This document shows, piece by piece, positions 24,563 to 37,044 of a DNA stretch of 64,000 nt. The notes under the pieces were generated by a model that had not been told where the DNA came from, did not search any database, and worked only from the letters and a program-made list of their open reading frames with translations. Position numbers and translations under genes: made by a program. Origin of the DNA: Monoplex corrugatus (Eukaryota > Mollusca > Gastropoda > Littorinimorpha > Ranellidae); NCBI GenBank assembly GCA_030674185.1, contig CM060315.1, forward strand, positions 94,282,558-94,346,557, in the 5' to 3' direction. The number at the start of each line of letters is the position of its first letter. Position 1 is the stretch's first letter.

Positions 24563-24995
24563 CTTGGAAACTCGACAAACAGAATCAGACGATTATCTTC
24601 CCCAGTTCATCAAATGGAATCTTGTCAACCAGTGAAGTAGTACGCCGACTTGTCGTTTCCATCCTGAATCCAGTGAACTCGTTTCTTTGTCTTTCTCTGA
24701 CAAAGACTGGTTGCTGAAAATTTGTACCAGTCTTGTTTTATGGATACATGTTTGAACATTGTCAATGTGTTTTCATTTGACCGAATGATGAGTCACTATG
24801 ATTCATCAGACTTTTTATAATCAGATTTTTGTTAGGCGCCGACTCATCTTGTGAGCGCTCACTGAGTTGTTTGCCTGCAAGAAACCACAAGAACAACAAA
24901 TATTCGGATTTGAACACAAGGCAATAATCAAGGTGTAAAACCTATTTCTCATACCAAAGGAAATAAGAGGGAAGCAGGGAGAATTTTAAAAATCA
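24563..24995. other. Intergenic, nothing recognised
   Basis: AT-rich DNA between two MITEs, with no coding or repeat signal beyond short T-runs. Confidence 0.5.
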
Positions 24996-25195
24996 ACTAA
25001 GTAACATAACTCTTGAGAGTCACGGAGTTATCTCCCATGTAGAATTTCTCAACCCCAACACAGTTTGTTCTGAGCTTACCACTTTATGCTTTGTGGCTGC
25101 GTCTATATTAGCTGAATGGGTAGCGCAAACTGTTGGGTTTGAGAAATTCTACATGGGAGATAACTCCGTGACTCTCAAGAGTTATGTTACTTAGT
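24996..25195. mobile_element. Foldback MITE, 200 bp with ~70-bp inverted arms
   Basis: The arms 24996-25067 and 25126-25195 are near-perfect reverse complements starting ACTAAGTAACATAACTC. They contain GGGAGATAACTCCG, and a 58-bp spacer lies between them. No clear target duplication is visible. The following 25196-25260 carries a GCGCTATATAAATATTGTAA tail also seen, inverted, at 45200-45260. Confidence 0.85.
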
Positions 25196-25837
25196 CTGCT
25201 ATCTCAGCGCTTAGATTTGATTTTATCAAGATTTTGCGCTATATAAATATTGTAATTATTATAAATTATTACTATTTCACACGTTTCTTATGTATTAACT
25301 ATCATTTATCCTGCTTTATCTATTATTTCATTTTACTTATTAAAATGATTTATTTCATTTATTTGTTTCTGATCAGGATTGTGATCATACCCATGGTTAC
25401 GTAAGAATTCTGACACACGCAGCATACAGCCTGTTGGCAAAAGGAACAGCAACTGTTCCAACAACTTGTAGCAATGGCTGGAAAAAAGTGAAAATATAAG
25501 TAGATCCATGGACATGGAATATTTTGTTCGGGAATTAAAATCTGTGTAATCTTGATGAAATTTCTGGCATCAAATCAGACCTTCAGAGAAGTTTTAAGAA
25601 AAGATATTACATGTAGGCTATCTCCCTGTTGAAGCAACAATGAAAAGTTGGGCACAACAAGCATGAACACACTGGATGCATTGCTGCATATGGCGCCATT
25701 CACAGCCAGCTGGACCGACATCTTCACCGTGAACCATCCCACCACACTGTAGGATCCCGTTTATTTAAGAAAACAAACAAACAATGTACCACATACATAC
25801 ATAACCTGGTAAAAAAAAGGTGAACTGAAAAAAAAAA
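25196..25837. other. Intergenic, short dispersed tail and unassigned sequence
   Basis: AGCGCTTAGATTTGATTTTA with GCGCTATATAAAT (25207-25250) is a short interspersed tail shared with 45220-45260. The rest is AT-rich with no gene seen. Confidence 0.5.
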
Positions 25838-26260
25838 AGGACAGTGGATTGGAAGGTTGAGGGTTCAAATTCCCATCGGTCCTATCAAATTCATTGTGGG
25901 ATTTTTCAACTACAACCAGCTCCTCCTACCCTGAGCTCAGTGTGCTGTGAGCTTATTGGGAAGATTGGGACCACACAGTGCTGTCTCATCCACTTTACCG
26001 ATGTGTCAATGAGGATGATGCTCAAATCCCCTCACCTACACAGCACAGGTGTCTGTATCTCTCGGGCCTGGTCGATGCCAGGATATACTATGACAGTAAG
26101 CGCAGAATACAGACTGTCACACAGTCTCTATCCTGGTCAGAACTCCACGCATCATGACTATCATCCCCACCATCATCAACATCATCATCATCAACATCAT
26201 CATCATAGTGCTCTAAAAATTTGTCCCAGATTCTGTGGGGGGGAAAAAAAGTCAGACCTG
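25838..26260 (+). mobile_element. Dispersed tRNA-headed repeat, copy 4
   Basis: B-box-like GGGTTCAAATTCC (25861-25873) is followed by the family body: GGGAAGATTGGGACCACACA, GCACAGGTGTCTG, CGGGCCTGGTCGATGCCAGG and ATGACAGTAAGCGC. It ends in a CAT-trinucleotide tail (about 26163-26206) and CCCAGATTCTGTGG, which it shares with copy 1. Confidence 0.8.
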
Positions 26261-27120
26261 ATGGTTATTTACATAATTTTGAACAAGTGTTTGTGCAATG
26301 TAGCAGGATGTTCAACCTCCCTGATCATCACAAAGCCTTGACCCATTTGTACGTCTGTCCCCTGTACACGCTTGTCTATATACATATTACATGTGTCCTA
26401 CTACAGATATAAGTACACGTATAAGTACAATGGTTCACATATATGTACAAATGTACAGCACAATCATCAAGGGAATAATCACATCAAAACACAAATGACA
26501 GACATGAGGTATGTGTGACTTTGAGAATAAATTAAAACATGAGCGAGGTCACAAACTGGAGTCATTCCTGTCGAAATGGCAGAATGGATGACAGTCCTAC
26601 ATCGACTAAAACTGATTCTACAATCATCTACACACCACGCCACCTAATTTTCTGATTTTTCTAAAAAAATCAGAGGAAATCCACAAGCTGCTTTTTAGAA
26701 AGAAATGTGCTTTCTGAGAAAAAACACAAACTATAGATACCTTTTTCTTCTGTCAAACAGAAGGTTGTTTGTCAGACTGTCAATCTCTTGTAGCAGACGA
26801 CAAAACTTTGGGAAGGGGGATAAGTCCGGTATCAATTTCTGCAAAGGTCATTTCCGGTAGTTTTTTGTTGTTGTTGTTTTGTTCTTTGATGTCAAGCGCA
26901 GCTAGTCTTCAGACCCAATTGCAAAACTTTCGAGGAGTGGGACTATGTCTCCAGCCAATATTCTGGAGAGCTGGTCTGCCCCAGCAAAAGCATTTGACAA
27001 AGACTGTAAAAATAAATGGTGTTGGGAGTTTCAAGAAAAATTGATGTAGTGGAAATGAGCACGTGGGTTTCGAAAATAGCCAAGGCTGGCACAGCCTGCA
27101 ACGTCATGTGCTGCTGCAGT
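26261..27120. other. Intergenic, nothing recognised
   Basis: No exons or known repeats were found; short open frames lack support. Confidence 0.5.
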
Positions 27121-27121
27121 G

Positions 27122-27515
27122 TGAATTTACTACAGTGGAGCAGACATCCACAAACTTTCAGACCATTAAATTTACTACAGTTGAGCAGACATCCACAAAC
27201 TTTCAGACCATTAAATTTACTACAGTTGAGCAGACATCCACAAACTTTCAGACCATTAAATTTACTATAGTCGAGCAGACATCCACAAACTTTCAGACCA
27301 TTAAATTTACTATAGTCAAGCAGACATCCACAAACTTTCAGACCATTTCAAGCCAAAAATTTACTATAGTCAAGCAGACATCCACAAACTTTCAGACCAT
27401 TAAATTTACTATAGTCGAGCAGACATCCACAAACTTTCAGAACATTTCAAGCCAAAAATTTACTATAGTCGAGCAGACATCCACAAACTTTCAGACCATT
27501 TCAAACCAAAGTAGC
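27122..27515. repeat. 45-bp minisatellite, about 8-9 copies
   Basis: The unit GTTGAGCAGACATCCACAAA followed by CTTTCAGACCATTAAATTTACTACA is 45 bp, with two units carrying an inserted TTCAAGCCAAA variant. Being 15 codons long it keeps a plus frame open (FTTVEQTSTNFQTIK repeats). I do not read it as a gene. Confidence 0.9.
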
Positions 27516-27934
27516 AGTACATGAGGCAGAAAACTGCAAAGAACCACATTTGTACGTTCAGTCTAGCTGGTTATTTCATGTTTGTTGGAGCAAACATTAC
27601 AAAAACACATACCAAATTATTTTTCTGGAAATCTGACACCCTTAAGTGTTTTAACACAAAAACATCCAAATCCAGTTCAGCAGCTCAAAGTTTGTTGAAG
27701 AGGAGTTCAGTGCGCTCAGACAATTCCATATGCGCTCCACTCAAGTTTTTGCAGATGGTGGAATGGAGGTTGGGAGTGGAAGGGTTAAAATCAGATCTCT
27801 GTTTACTTTCTGAGACACAGGCTATGGCAGATTGTCTGTGTTTTGTGAATACCTGCCAAAGACACACAAACCACTGTTTGAGTCATTGACTGAACAGGGA
27901 TTCCCCGCCTCCCCTCTACAAGACCTTAAACGAT

Positions 27935-28135
27935 AGTCTAATAGTTAGTGTTCAAGAGAAGACGATAAACTGAGGTCCTGTGGGCAGCAGACAAGTTAAA
28001 GATCCCACAGCGACAAAAGAGTTGTCCTTGGCAAAATTCTGTAGAAAAGCCATCTTGGTATGGCGACAAGAAATACATGTGTACAGAACCAAATGGAACA
28101 GAAAAAATAGTGGTGCTGCACTGCGACTGTCACCA
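27935..28135 (+). mobile_element. SINE-like fragment
   Basis: TTAAAGATCCCACAGCGACA, then AAGAGTTGTCCTTGGCAAAA and TTCTGTAGAAAAGCCATCTT, resemble the conserved core of a widespread gastropod SINE as I remember it. The head is not clear. Confidence 0.5.
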
Positions 28136-28162
28136 TGTGTTCTCCTTGTGGGAAAACCACCT

Positions 28163-28548
28163 GGGTCTTACACTGTTAACCCACTGTGACAGAACAACAA
28201 AAAACAAAAGAAATCTACACTGTTAACCCACTGTGACAGAACAACAAAAAACAAAAGAAATCACACTGTTAACCCACTGTGACAGAACAACAAAAAACAA
28301 AAGAAATCTACACTGCTAACCCACTGTGACAGAACAACAAAAAACAAAAGAAATCTACACTGCTAACCCACTGTGACAGAACAACAAAAAACAAAAGAAA
28401 TCTACATTGTTAACCCACTGTGACAGAACAACAAAAAACAAAAGAAATCTACATTGTTAACCCACTGTGACAGAACAACAAAAAACAAAAGAAATCTACA
28501 CTGTTAACCCACTGTGACAGAACAACAAAAAACAAAAGAAATCACACC
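28163..28548. repeat. 47-bp minisatellite, about 8 copies
   Basis: The unit starts TACACTGTTAACCCACTGTG and ends AACAAAAAACAAAAGAAATC. The copies are nearly identical apart from ACTG/ATTG and GTTA/GCTA variants. Confidence 0.95.
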
Positions 28549-28685
28549 TGTATTTATCACACAGTGACTGTTCCAAGTAAAATCTAACCAGGAATATGTT
28601 AAAATGGCATTTCAGATTGATATATCCCCTTCAAAACAAGTTTACAGTAATCATACGGTTTTGGGCCTTGGCATATCATACCTCA

Positions 28686-31200
28686 GTGTACAACAATTGT
28701 GTGTGCAAGTTCTAAAAGTTACAGAAAGTTTTAACAACAATTGCTAAGTGTACAATGACTGTGTGTGCAAGTTCTAAAAGTTACAGAAAGTTTTAACAAC
28801 AATTGCTAAGTGTACAATGACTGTGTCTGCAAGTTCTAAAAGTTACAGAAAGTTTTAACAATGATTGCTAAGTGTAAAACAACTATGTCTGCAAGTTCTA
28901 AAAGTTACAGAAAGTTTTAACAATGATTGCTTAGTGTACAATGACTGTGTCTGCAAGTTCTAAAAGTTACAGAAAGTTTTAACAACGATTGCTAAGTGTA
29001 AAACAACTATGTCTGCAAGTTCTAAAAGTTACAGAAAGTTTTAACAATGATTGCTTAGTGTACAATGACTGTGTCTGCAAGTTCTTAAAGTTACAGAAAG
29101 TTTTAACAATGACTGCTAAGTGTACAACAACTATGTCTGCAAGTTCTGAAAGTTACAGAAAGTTTTAACAATGATTGCTAAGTGTACAACAACTATGTCT
29201 GCAAGTTCTAAAAGTTACAGAAAGTTTTAACAATGACTGCTAAGTGTACAACAACTATGTCTGCAAGTTCTAAAAGTTTGAGAAAGTTTTAACGATGACT
29301 GCTAAGTGTACAAGAATTATGTCTGCAAGTTCTAAAAGTTTGAGAAAGTTTTAACGACGATTGCTAAGTGTAAAACAAATATGTCTGCAAGTTCTAAAAG
29401 TTTGAGAAAGTTTTAACAATGATTACTATGTGTACAATGAATGTCTACAAGTTCTAACAGAGAAAGTTTTAACAATGATTACTATGTGTACAATGAATGT
29501 CTACAAGTTCTAACAGAGAAAGTTTTAACAATGATTGCTAAGTGTACAATGACTGTATATAAGTTCTAACAGTTAGAGAAAGTTTTAACAATGATTACTA
29601 TGTGTACAATGAATGTCTACAAGTTCTAACAGAGAAAGTTTTAACAATGATTGCTAAGTGTACAATGACTGTCTACAAGTTCTAACAGAGAAAGTTTTAA
29701 CAATGATTACTATGTGTACAATGAATGTCTACAAGTTCTAACAGAGAAAGTTTTAACAATGATTGCTAAGTGTACAATGAATGTCTACAAGTTCTAACAG
29801 AGAAAGTTTTAACAATGATTACTAAGTGTACAATGACTGTATATAAGTTCTAACAGTTAGAGAAAGTTTTAACAATGATTGCTAGTGTAAAACAATTGTG
29901 TCTGTAAGTTTTAAAAGTTTAAACAATGATTGCTAAGTGTACAATGACTGTATATAAGTTCTAACAGTTAGAGAAAGTTTTAACAATGATTGCTAGTGTA
30001 AAACAATTGTGTCTGTAAGTTTTAAAAGTTTAAACAATGATTGCTAAGTGTACAATGACTGTCTATAAGTTCTAACAGTTAGAGAAAGTTTTAACAATGA
30101 TTGCTAAGTGTACAATGACTGTATATAAGTTCTAACAGTTAGAGAAAGTTTTAACAATGATTGCTAAGTGTACAATGACTGTCTATAAGTTCTAACAGTT
30201 AGAGAAAGTTTTAACAATGATTGCTAAGTGTACAATGACTGTCTATAAGTTCTAACAGTTAGAGAAAGTTTTAACAATGATTGCTAAGTGTACAATGACT
30301 GTCTATAAGTTCTAACAGTTTTAACAATGATTGCTAAGTGTACAATGACTGTCTATAAGTTCTAACAGTTAGAGAAAGTTTTAACAATGATTGCTAAGTG
30401 TACAATGACTGTATATAAGTTCTAACAGTTAGAGAAAGTTTTAACAATGATTGCTAAGTGTACAATGACTGTCTATAAGTTCTAACAGTTTTAACAATGA
30501 TTGCTAAGTGTACAATGACTGTCTATAAGTTCTAACAGTTAGAGAAAGTTTTAACAATGATTGCTAAGTGTACAATGACTGTATATAAGTTCTAACAGTT
30601 AGAGAAAGTTTTAACAATGATTGCTAAGTGTACAATGACTGTATATAAGTTCTAACAGTTAGAGAAAGTTTTAACAATGATTGCTAAGTGTACAATGACT
30701 GTCTATAAGTTCTAACAGTTAGAGAAAGTTTTAACAATGATTGCTAAGTGTACAATGACTGTCTATAAGTTCTAACAGTTTTAACAATGATTGTTAAGTG
30801 TACAATGACTGTCTATAAGTTCTAACAGTTAGAGAAAGTTTTAACAATGATTGCTAAGTGTACAATGACTGTATATAAGTTCTAACAGTTAGAGAAAGTT
30901 TTAACAATGATTGCTAAGTGTACAATGACTGTATATAAGTTCTAACAGTTAGAGAAAGTTTTAACAATGATTGCTAAGTGTACTATGACTGTCTATAAGT
31001 TCTAACAGTTAGAGAAAGTTTTAACAATGATTGCTAAGTGTACAATGACTGTCTATAAGTTCTAACAGTTTTAACAATGATTGCTAAGTGTACAATGACT
31101 GTCTATAAGTTCTAACAGTTAGAGAAAGTTTTAACAATGATTGCTAAGTGTACAATGACTGTATCTGCAAGTTTTAAAAGTTTAAACAATGATTACTAAG
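28686..31200. repeat. 60-62-bp minisatellite, about 41 copies
   Basis: The core unit GATTGCTAAGTGTACAATGA plus CTGTCTATAAGTTCTAACAG plus TTAGAGAAAGTTTTAACAAT is 60 bp; left-hand copies are about 62 bp and more diverged. Shortened 50-bp units begin at 30301, 30471, 30761 and 31051. The last three are spaced 290 bp apart, showing a five-unit higher-order repeat. Confidence 0.95.
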
Positions 31201-34200
31201 TGTATAATCACTGTCTGTGCAAGTTCTAAACATTTCAGGAAATGTTAACAACGATTGCAAAGGGACAAAACTGGAAAACTTAGGTCTACTTGTGATTTTC
31301 TCAAAATGGCCACTTCTTCACCTACTGTGTTTAACCAGTGATAATTTGGTAACTACGGTGTAAGAAACATGATGTAAATACCACTGGAAAGAGCATGTCT
31401 TCTGCTGTCAGTAATATAAATTATATCTGTATAACTCCAAACCCACTTGTGCCACTGCCCCGTGACACCAATGCAAACAGGTTTTCCGTTTTGCCGGAAG
31501 AAAATGTATCCCCACACGACACACTTCACACAGACACCAAGCTCCTGACGCAGACTACACATCTCCACCTGCCACGCTTCAATGAAAGCCCAATGACCAC
31601 AAAAACCTGTAATTCTATGTATCAACAGTTTACTTGAAACCCAGAGCAATGACAAAAATGTTGTTATTCAATGTGTTGATCAACTCTTTCCTTGAAATTC
31701 AAGCCAATGACATAAATCTTGTAATTCTATATATTAACAGTTTGCTTGGTTTGAATCCAAACTAACAACGGAAATTCTATCATTCTTCGTACTTGCACAT
31801 TAACTGGCTCGGTACTGACAGTTTTCTCCCCTGCTTTTCCCCACATCCTGAGCATTTGCATGGGTCAGTAATAAAATCACAACATATCAGTCGTTCAAGA
31901 ACAGGTGATGACATTTTCAGAACTGATCAAAAACACCTTGAACTAGTTTGTAACAAAGTATGAAAAATTATTAATGAAAACTGGACGTTCTAGGCTTAGG
32001 CAAAAAATACCATATTTTCAGTTTTGAAATAAAGCACACTTACTTTTTCTTCCTGAAGCCAAAATTCCACACTAAGCTGGGAAAGATCTTTGTGTACACA
32101 AAATAACCAAAGAAATGTCTGAACCTCAATTTGGCTATTGCAAACACACACAAAAGCATTTCATTATGCGCATATATTAATAATAATTCCAGGTAATCAA
32201 ATGCGCTAAAGGAGGTCACAATCAGTGTTTGCCTGAAAACAACACTGAGAAATAATTGTGTGACAATGTATAAATCTCTCTTTATTATATTACTGTCATT
32301 AGTATCATCATCACTGGGCTATCATTATTGCTGTTATTATTATCATAATTAGGCCAGGGCTTATAGGGTTTTTAATCAATAATGATGACACGTAGCCTAC
32401 TTTGTTTTAATTTTATTTTCATTGATTAATTATTTCTCCTGCACAAATTATATTGAATAATAAAAGAATAAAAGCAGACACCCCCAACCTGAAGGCTGGA
32501 CTTGACCTCTGTTGAGATGACGTGCAACTTCTGTTACAGCGAAATCATGGGGTGTGGCTTTGTGGGGGCGTGTGTAACCCAGGTGCTCCAGCAAAAGGCA
32601 GCAAGTCATGGAGCATAACATTGATAAAAACTTCTTCTATCATACGCATGGTAGGCCTACTTTGGATCTGTTCCCCTCTCTGAGCTGTGCCATGGCCATG
32701 AACTCTGTATTCGTCACATCCCCATTCACTTAACACAGCCATGATGGGTGGTGTTCAGAATTGGCCAATTGATCGCTCCTGTTACCAGAAAAATCATCAC
32801 CGTCACATTCAACTGTCTCTTGAATGTCTAAAATCTGCAATCTGTAGCATTTTCAATTCTTAAGCGGTGGTAAAAGCGTCCGTCGTCGATTTCTGCGAAA
32901 TACTAGCGAGAGGTCGCACGCACATGGTCAAATAAAATAAGTGTCTATCAGCTGTTTTGGCCAGTAGAAAGGCCAATAAAACTATTTGTAACTTATAAGA
33001 TCTTGTAAACACCACGGTGGGACTCCAAAAATATAAAACAGGCCACATCCTCTGTAGGGTATGTCTGTACGAAACATTTGTAACCTGAGAGTCTCCTATA
33101 GGGGACGTCCAGACAGACAAGAGTTAATTGAAACTCAGGCTAACAATAGTCCACTTTCTCAACATCTAAGATTAAGATTAAGATCTTTTATTTTTTTGTC
33201 TTTGAAAAACAGAAATGTTATTTCCAATAACATTAAAAATATCAGATGTTAAAAAAAAAAAAAAAAAAAGCACTGATGTTTCACTCCCTTGCCGTTATTA
33301 CTTGCCTTGTTATTACTCCAACAATCCCATCTTTTCAGTTTAAAAACAAAAACAAAAAAACTTGCCAGCGTTAAACACTTTTTAAGTTACTATCATCTGA
33401 GAAACTAATGTAAATTTTCATGAATTTGAGATGGTGATGTCATAAAAATCAGCCTGGCTGTCTCCCACAGGACATAATGTATTCAAGTATAAATTACCTA
33501 TGTAACTGACACATACTATGTATCTTTATACTGTTTCTCCACAGCTTTTTAACTCTTAAATTCCCACACTTATCCACCAATTTTCTGCAGGAATATGACA
33601 AGAAGGTAAAGGGGTTAAGGAAGCATTATTCAGAAATAAGAAAGATTGGCAAGATTGTTTCATGAGTTGATCATACAAGTCGTAAAACAGTTTCAGGATA
33701 TAACACCACCACTTCACACGTTTTACACTACATTTCACACACACACACACACACATGCACACACAACACACACAGATCCAAACACACAGAAAGCAGTCCA
33801 TATCACACAAATTACCTGCCCACAAACACCACAATCATCCTTCAAATTCCCGCGCTAATTCAAGAGAGTCATAATATCCATATTTCCCACATCTCAAAGA
33901 GACGGACACGGATGTTTACATAAAATGTGAATTAAACAAGTCTTAAATCCACTCAGGAGTCAGATATCTACGTAAATGAATAAACAGTCAGATATCTACA
34001 TAAATGAATAAACAGTATATATTTTCTGCCATGATTCCACAGCCGAGCAAAATGACTTCAACAGAATCGTTCACAAGCTGTTTGAGTAACTTGACACAAA
34101 AATCCCACACGCAGGAGTCCTGTCTCCGTTTGGAAGATCGTTTCACACACACATATGACGACCATTTTCTGACCAGTCACCACCGTCAGCAATGGATGAC

Positions 34201-34430
34201 GACGAAACAAGTTTGCCAGAATCACTAACCCGGTCATCACTGTATAAAACGAAACCACGAAGACTCGTTCTGTCACAGCGGGGGGAAAAATCAGTGACGC
34301 CTTCGGTCACTAGCAAAACACGCACGCACACACACAGATATCCGTAGCGCTGAGTCAGTGTGAAATGCTGGGAGGTAACAGAGGACAGTACGCCAATGGC
34401 CCAGCGGACGCTGGCTCCACACAGCCGGGG
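31201..34430 (-). other. 3' flank and probable 3' UTR of KEAP1, no other gene
   Basis: This is the sequence downstream of the KEAP1 stop codon. The 3' UTR must start at 34430 but its end is not determined. It holds a CA repeat (33738-33770), a poly-A run (33250-33270) and a degenerate TTAA MITE-like piece (33548-33622). I see no further exons; frames at 31353-31655 and 32545-32742 are unsupported. Confidence 0.5.
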
Positions 34431-34570
34431 TTATCTGAGTGAGGGTTCGGCTCCCACAGCCACGCCATGACCGCTGCGGCCACAGGGCATGTTGGTCACC
34501 TCGTTCCACTCGTTAGTGTCGGGGTTGTACATCTCTACCGACGTCAGGAAGTCCGTGCCATCATAGCCAC
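34431..34570 (-). CDS. KEAP1: KEAP1 coding exon 4 (last): final Kelch blades and stop
   Basis: The acceptor TTTTTTGTCAG precedes 34570, and two bases complete a Gly codon split with exon 3. It encodes [20 protein letters not shown], then EWNEV, and [10 protein letters not shown] before a TAA stop (34431-34433). The Gly-Gly-Tyr (human Y572) and GRSG (human S602) NRF2-contact positions are kept. The protein ends AEPSLR, so the position of human C613 is Ser581 and the human C622/C624 tail is absent. Confidence 0.95.
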
Positions 34571-34734
34571 CTGACAAAAAAATAAATAAGCACGTTAAAC
34601 AAAAGAAAAGAAAAAAACCAAACCAGTAGTGTTGTACCCAGACACACATCCGACAGGCATAAAATGCCCTGGATTACTGATAGGACAAAATATTCTGGAT
34701 GAATAAAACTCACTGGACAAAATATCCTGAATTT

Positions 34735-36258
34735 ACACAACTGATAAGATAAATGTCCTGACTTAACAGAATAGACAGGACAACAACACAACACAGGAAA
34801 CAAAATGCCTGGATTAACAGATAGACAATAATATGTCCTGACTTAACAGAATAGACAGGACAAACCAACACAAACAACAGCTGGAAATCAATATAGTCCT
34901 GACTTAACAGAATAGACAGGACAAACCAACACAAACAACAGCTGGAAATCAATATGTCGACTTAACAGAATAGACAGGACAAACCACACAAACAACAGCT
35001 GGAAATCAATATAGTCCTGACTTAACAGAATAGACAGGACAAACCAACACAAACAACAGCTGGAAATCAATATAGTCCTGACTTAACAGAATAGACAGGA
35101 CAAACCAACACAAACAACAGCTGGAAATCAATATAGTCCTGACTTAACAGAATAGACAGGACAAACCAACACAAACAACAGCTGGAAATCAATATGTCCT
35201 GACTTAACAGAATAGACAGGACAAACCAACACAAACAACAGCTGGAAATCAATATTGTCCTGACTTAACAGAATAGACAGGACAAACCAACACAAACAAC
35301 AGCTGGAAATCAATATGTCCTGACTTAACAGAATAGACAGGACAAACCAACACAAACAACAGCTGAATCAATCATAAAGAAGGACAAACCAACACAACAA
35401 GCGAAATCAATATTAGTCCTGACTTAACAGAATAGACAGGACAAACAACCAACAACAGCTGGAAATCAATATAGTCCTGACTTAACAGAATAGACAGGAC
35501 AAACCAACACAAACAACAGCTGGAAATCAATATAGTCCTGACTTAACAGAATAGACAGGACAAACCAACACAAACAACAGCTGGAAATCAATATAGTCCT
35601 GACTTAACAAAATAGACAGGACAAACAACACAAACAACAGCTGGAAATCAATATTGTCCTGACTTAACAGACTATATGGGACAAACCAACACAAACAACA
35701 GCTGGAAATCAATATTGTCCTGACTTAACAGAATAGACAGGACAAACCAACACAAACAACAGCTGGAAATCAATATTGTCCTGACTTAACAGACTATATG
35801 GGACAAACCAACACAAACAACAGCTGGAAATCAATACAGTCCTGACTTAACAGAATAGACAGGACAAACCAACACAAACAACAGCTGGAAATCAATATTG
35901 TCCTGACTTAACAGACTATATGGGACAAACCAACACAAACAACAGCTGGAAATCAATATTGTCCTGACTTAACAGAATAGACAGGACAAACCAACACAAA
36001 CAACAGCTGGAAATCAATATTGTCCTGACTTAACAGACTATATGGGACAAACCAACACAAACAACAGCTGGAAATCAATATTGTCCTGACTTAACAGAAT
36101 AGACAGGACAAACCAACACAAACAACAGCTGGAAATCAATATTGTCCTGACTTAACAGAATAGACAGGACAAACCAACACAAACAACAGCTGGAAATCAA
36201 TATAGTCCTGACTTAACAGAATAGACAGGACAAACCAACACAAACAACAGCTGGAAAT
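34735..36258. repeat. 61-bp minisatellite in KEAP1 intron 3, about 25 copies
   Basis: The unit GTCCTGACTTAACAGAATAG plus ACAGGACAAACCAACACAAA plus CAACAGCTGGAAATCAATAT is about 60-61 bp. Two subtypes (AATAGACAGG and CTATATGGG) alternate between 35660 and 36060. A scrambled patch at 35360-35420 has deletions that may be assembly error. It fills most of the 2.3-kb intron 34571-36867. Confidence 0.95.
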
Positions 36259-36589
36259 CTGGAGCAACTGTATGCAAAAAGTGACAACTATCAGTGATTT
36301 AAAACATCCATGGCATGGAAATTATGTTCTGGACTTCATCTAAAACTGTTTCACAGTGTGTGTTCATATCCATCAAAAAAAAAAAAAAAAAATTACCCCC
36401 CTTTGGATACCTATTTGGATACCTCATCATTTACAAGTATATGGAAAACCATAGATAAGATAAGATTATTTGTAAAGATCTAACCTTGGTCTTTCTGTAT
36501 CACTTTACTTTGTTTGTCTACTTTATTTGGTTGTTTTTCTATATTTTTTTAAAATGTGCTCAAAATCGCACGATGAGGGGTCGGAATGA

Positions 36590-36840
36590 CCCTGAAGACT
36601 GCGACTCGATTCAGTTAATAACTGGCCTGTTGGCTGTCCATCTTAATGTTTCCATCATTCAGCTGGTGTCAGCTTACTGTACCAAAGATCCTTCACTACC
36701 ACCACCCCCACCCCCCTCCTGTCACCTACTTTAAGACCTTACCAGCACATATGGTTTTGCACAGGCATCTGCAGATAGTTTCTGGCAGATTCAGGTAGAG
36801 TGCATATGGAATTGTCCAAATGTGATGCTCCAGAACAAAC
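36590..36840 (+). mobile_element. SINE-like fragment carrying an unoccupied TTAA site
   Basis: This shares CTGGCCTGTTxxCTGxCCATC, TTAATGTTTCCATCATT, and a GxxTTTGCACAGGCATCTGC-type block followed by a GTGCATATGGAATTG-type block with copies at 38325-38690 and 53530-53870. The TTAA at 36643-36646 is the empty counterpart of the MITE insertion at 38395-38587. Confidence 0.7.
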
Positions 36841-36867
36841 AGGACATTGGTGGACTGACCCACTCAC

Positions 36868-37044
36868 CCAGGGCATACAGACGATTACAGATGACCGCCA
36901 CGCTGAGCGCGGAGCGGGGGCTGTTCATCGGCGACACAAACTCCCAGCAGTCCTTGTCCAGGCTGTAGCGTTCCACAGAGCGAAGCTGACATGTGCTGTC
37001 GTAGCCGCCCACCGCGTACACACACCCCTCCATGGATATCACAC
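36868..37044 (-). CDS. KEAP1: KEAP1 coding exon 3: Kelch blade region
   Basis: The exon runs from a TATTACAG acceptor (37045-37052) to a GTGAGT donor (36862-36867), with two bases at the start and one at the end of split Gly codons. It encodes VISMEGCVYAVGGYDS, RSVERYSLDKDCWEFV and PMNSPRSALSVAV up to LYALG. It corresponds to human KEAP1 residues of about 487-571, and the PRSAL serine corresponds to S555. The first 47 bases and the acceptor are the source of a tandem array filling the adjacent intron. Confidence 0.95.

Noticed and set aside
27063..27524. 153-codon frame with 15-residue repeats
   Set aside because: Explained by a 45-bp minisatellite of 15 codons per unit.
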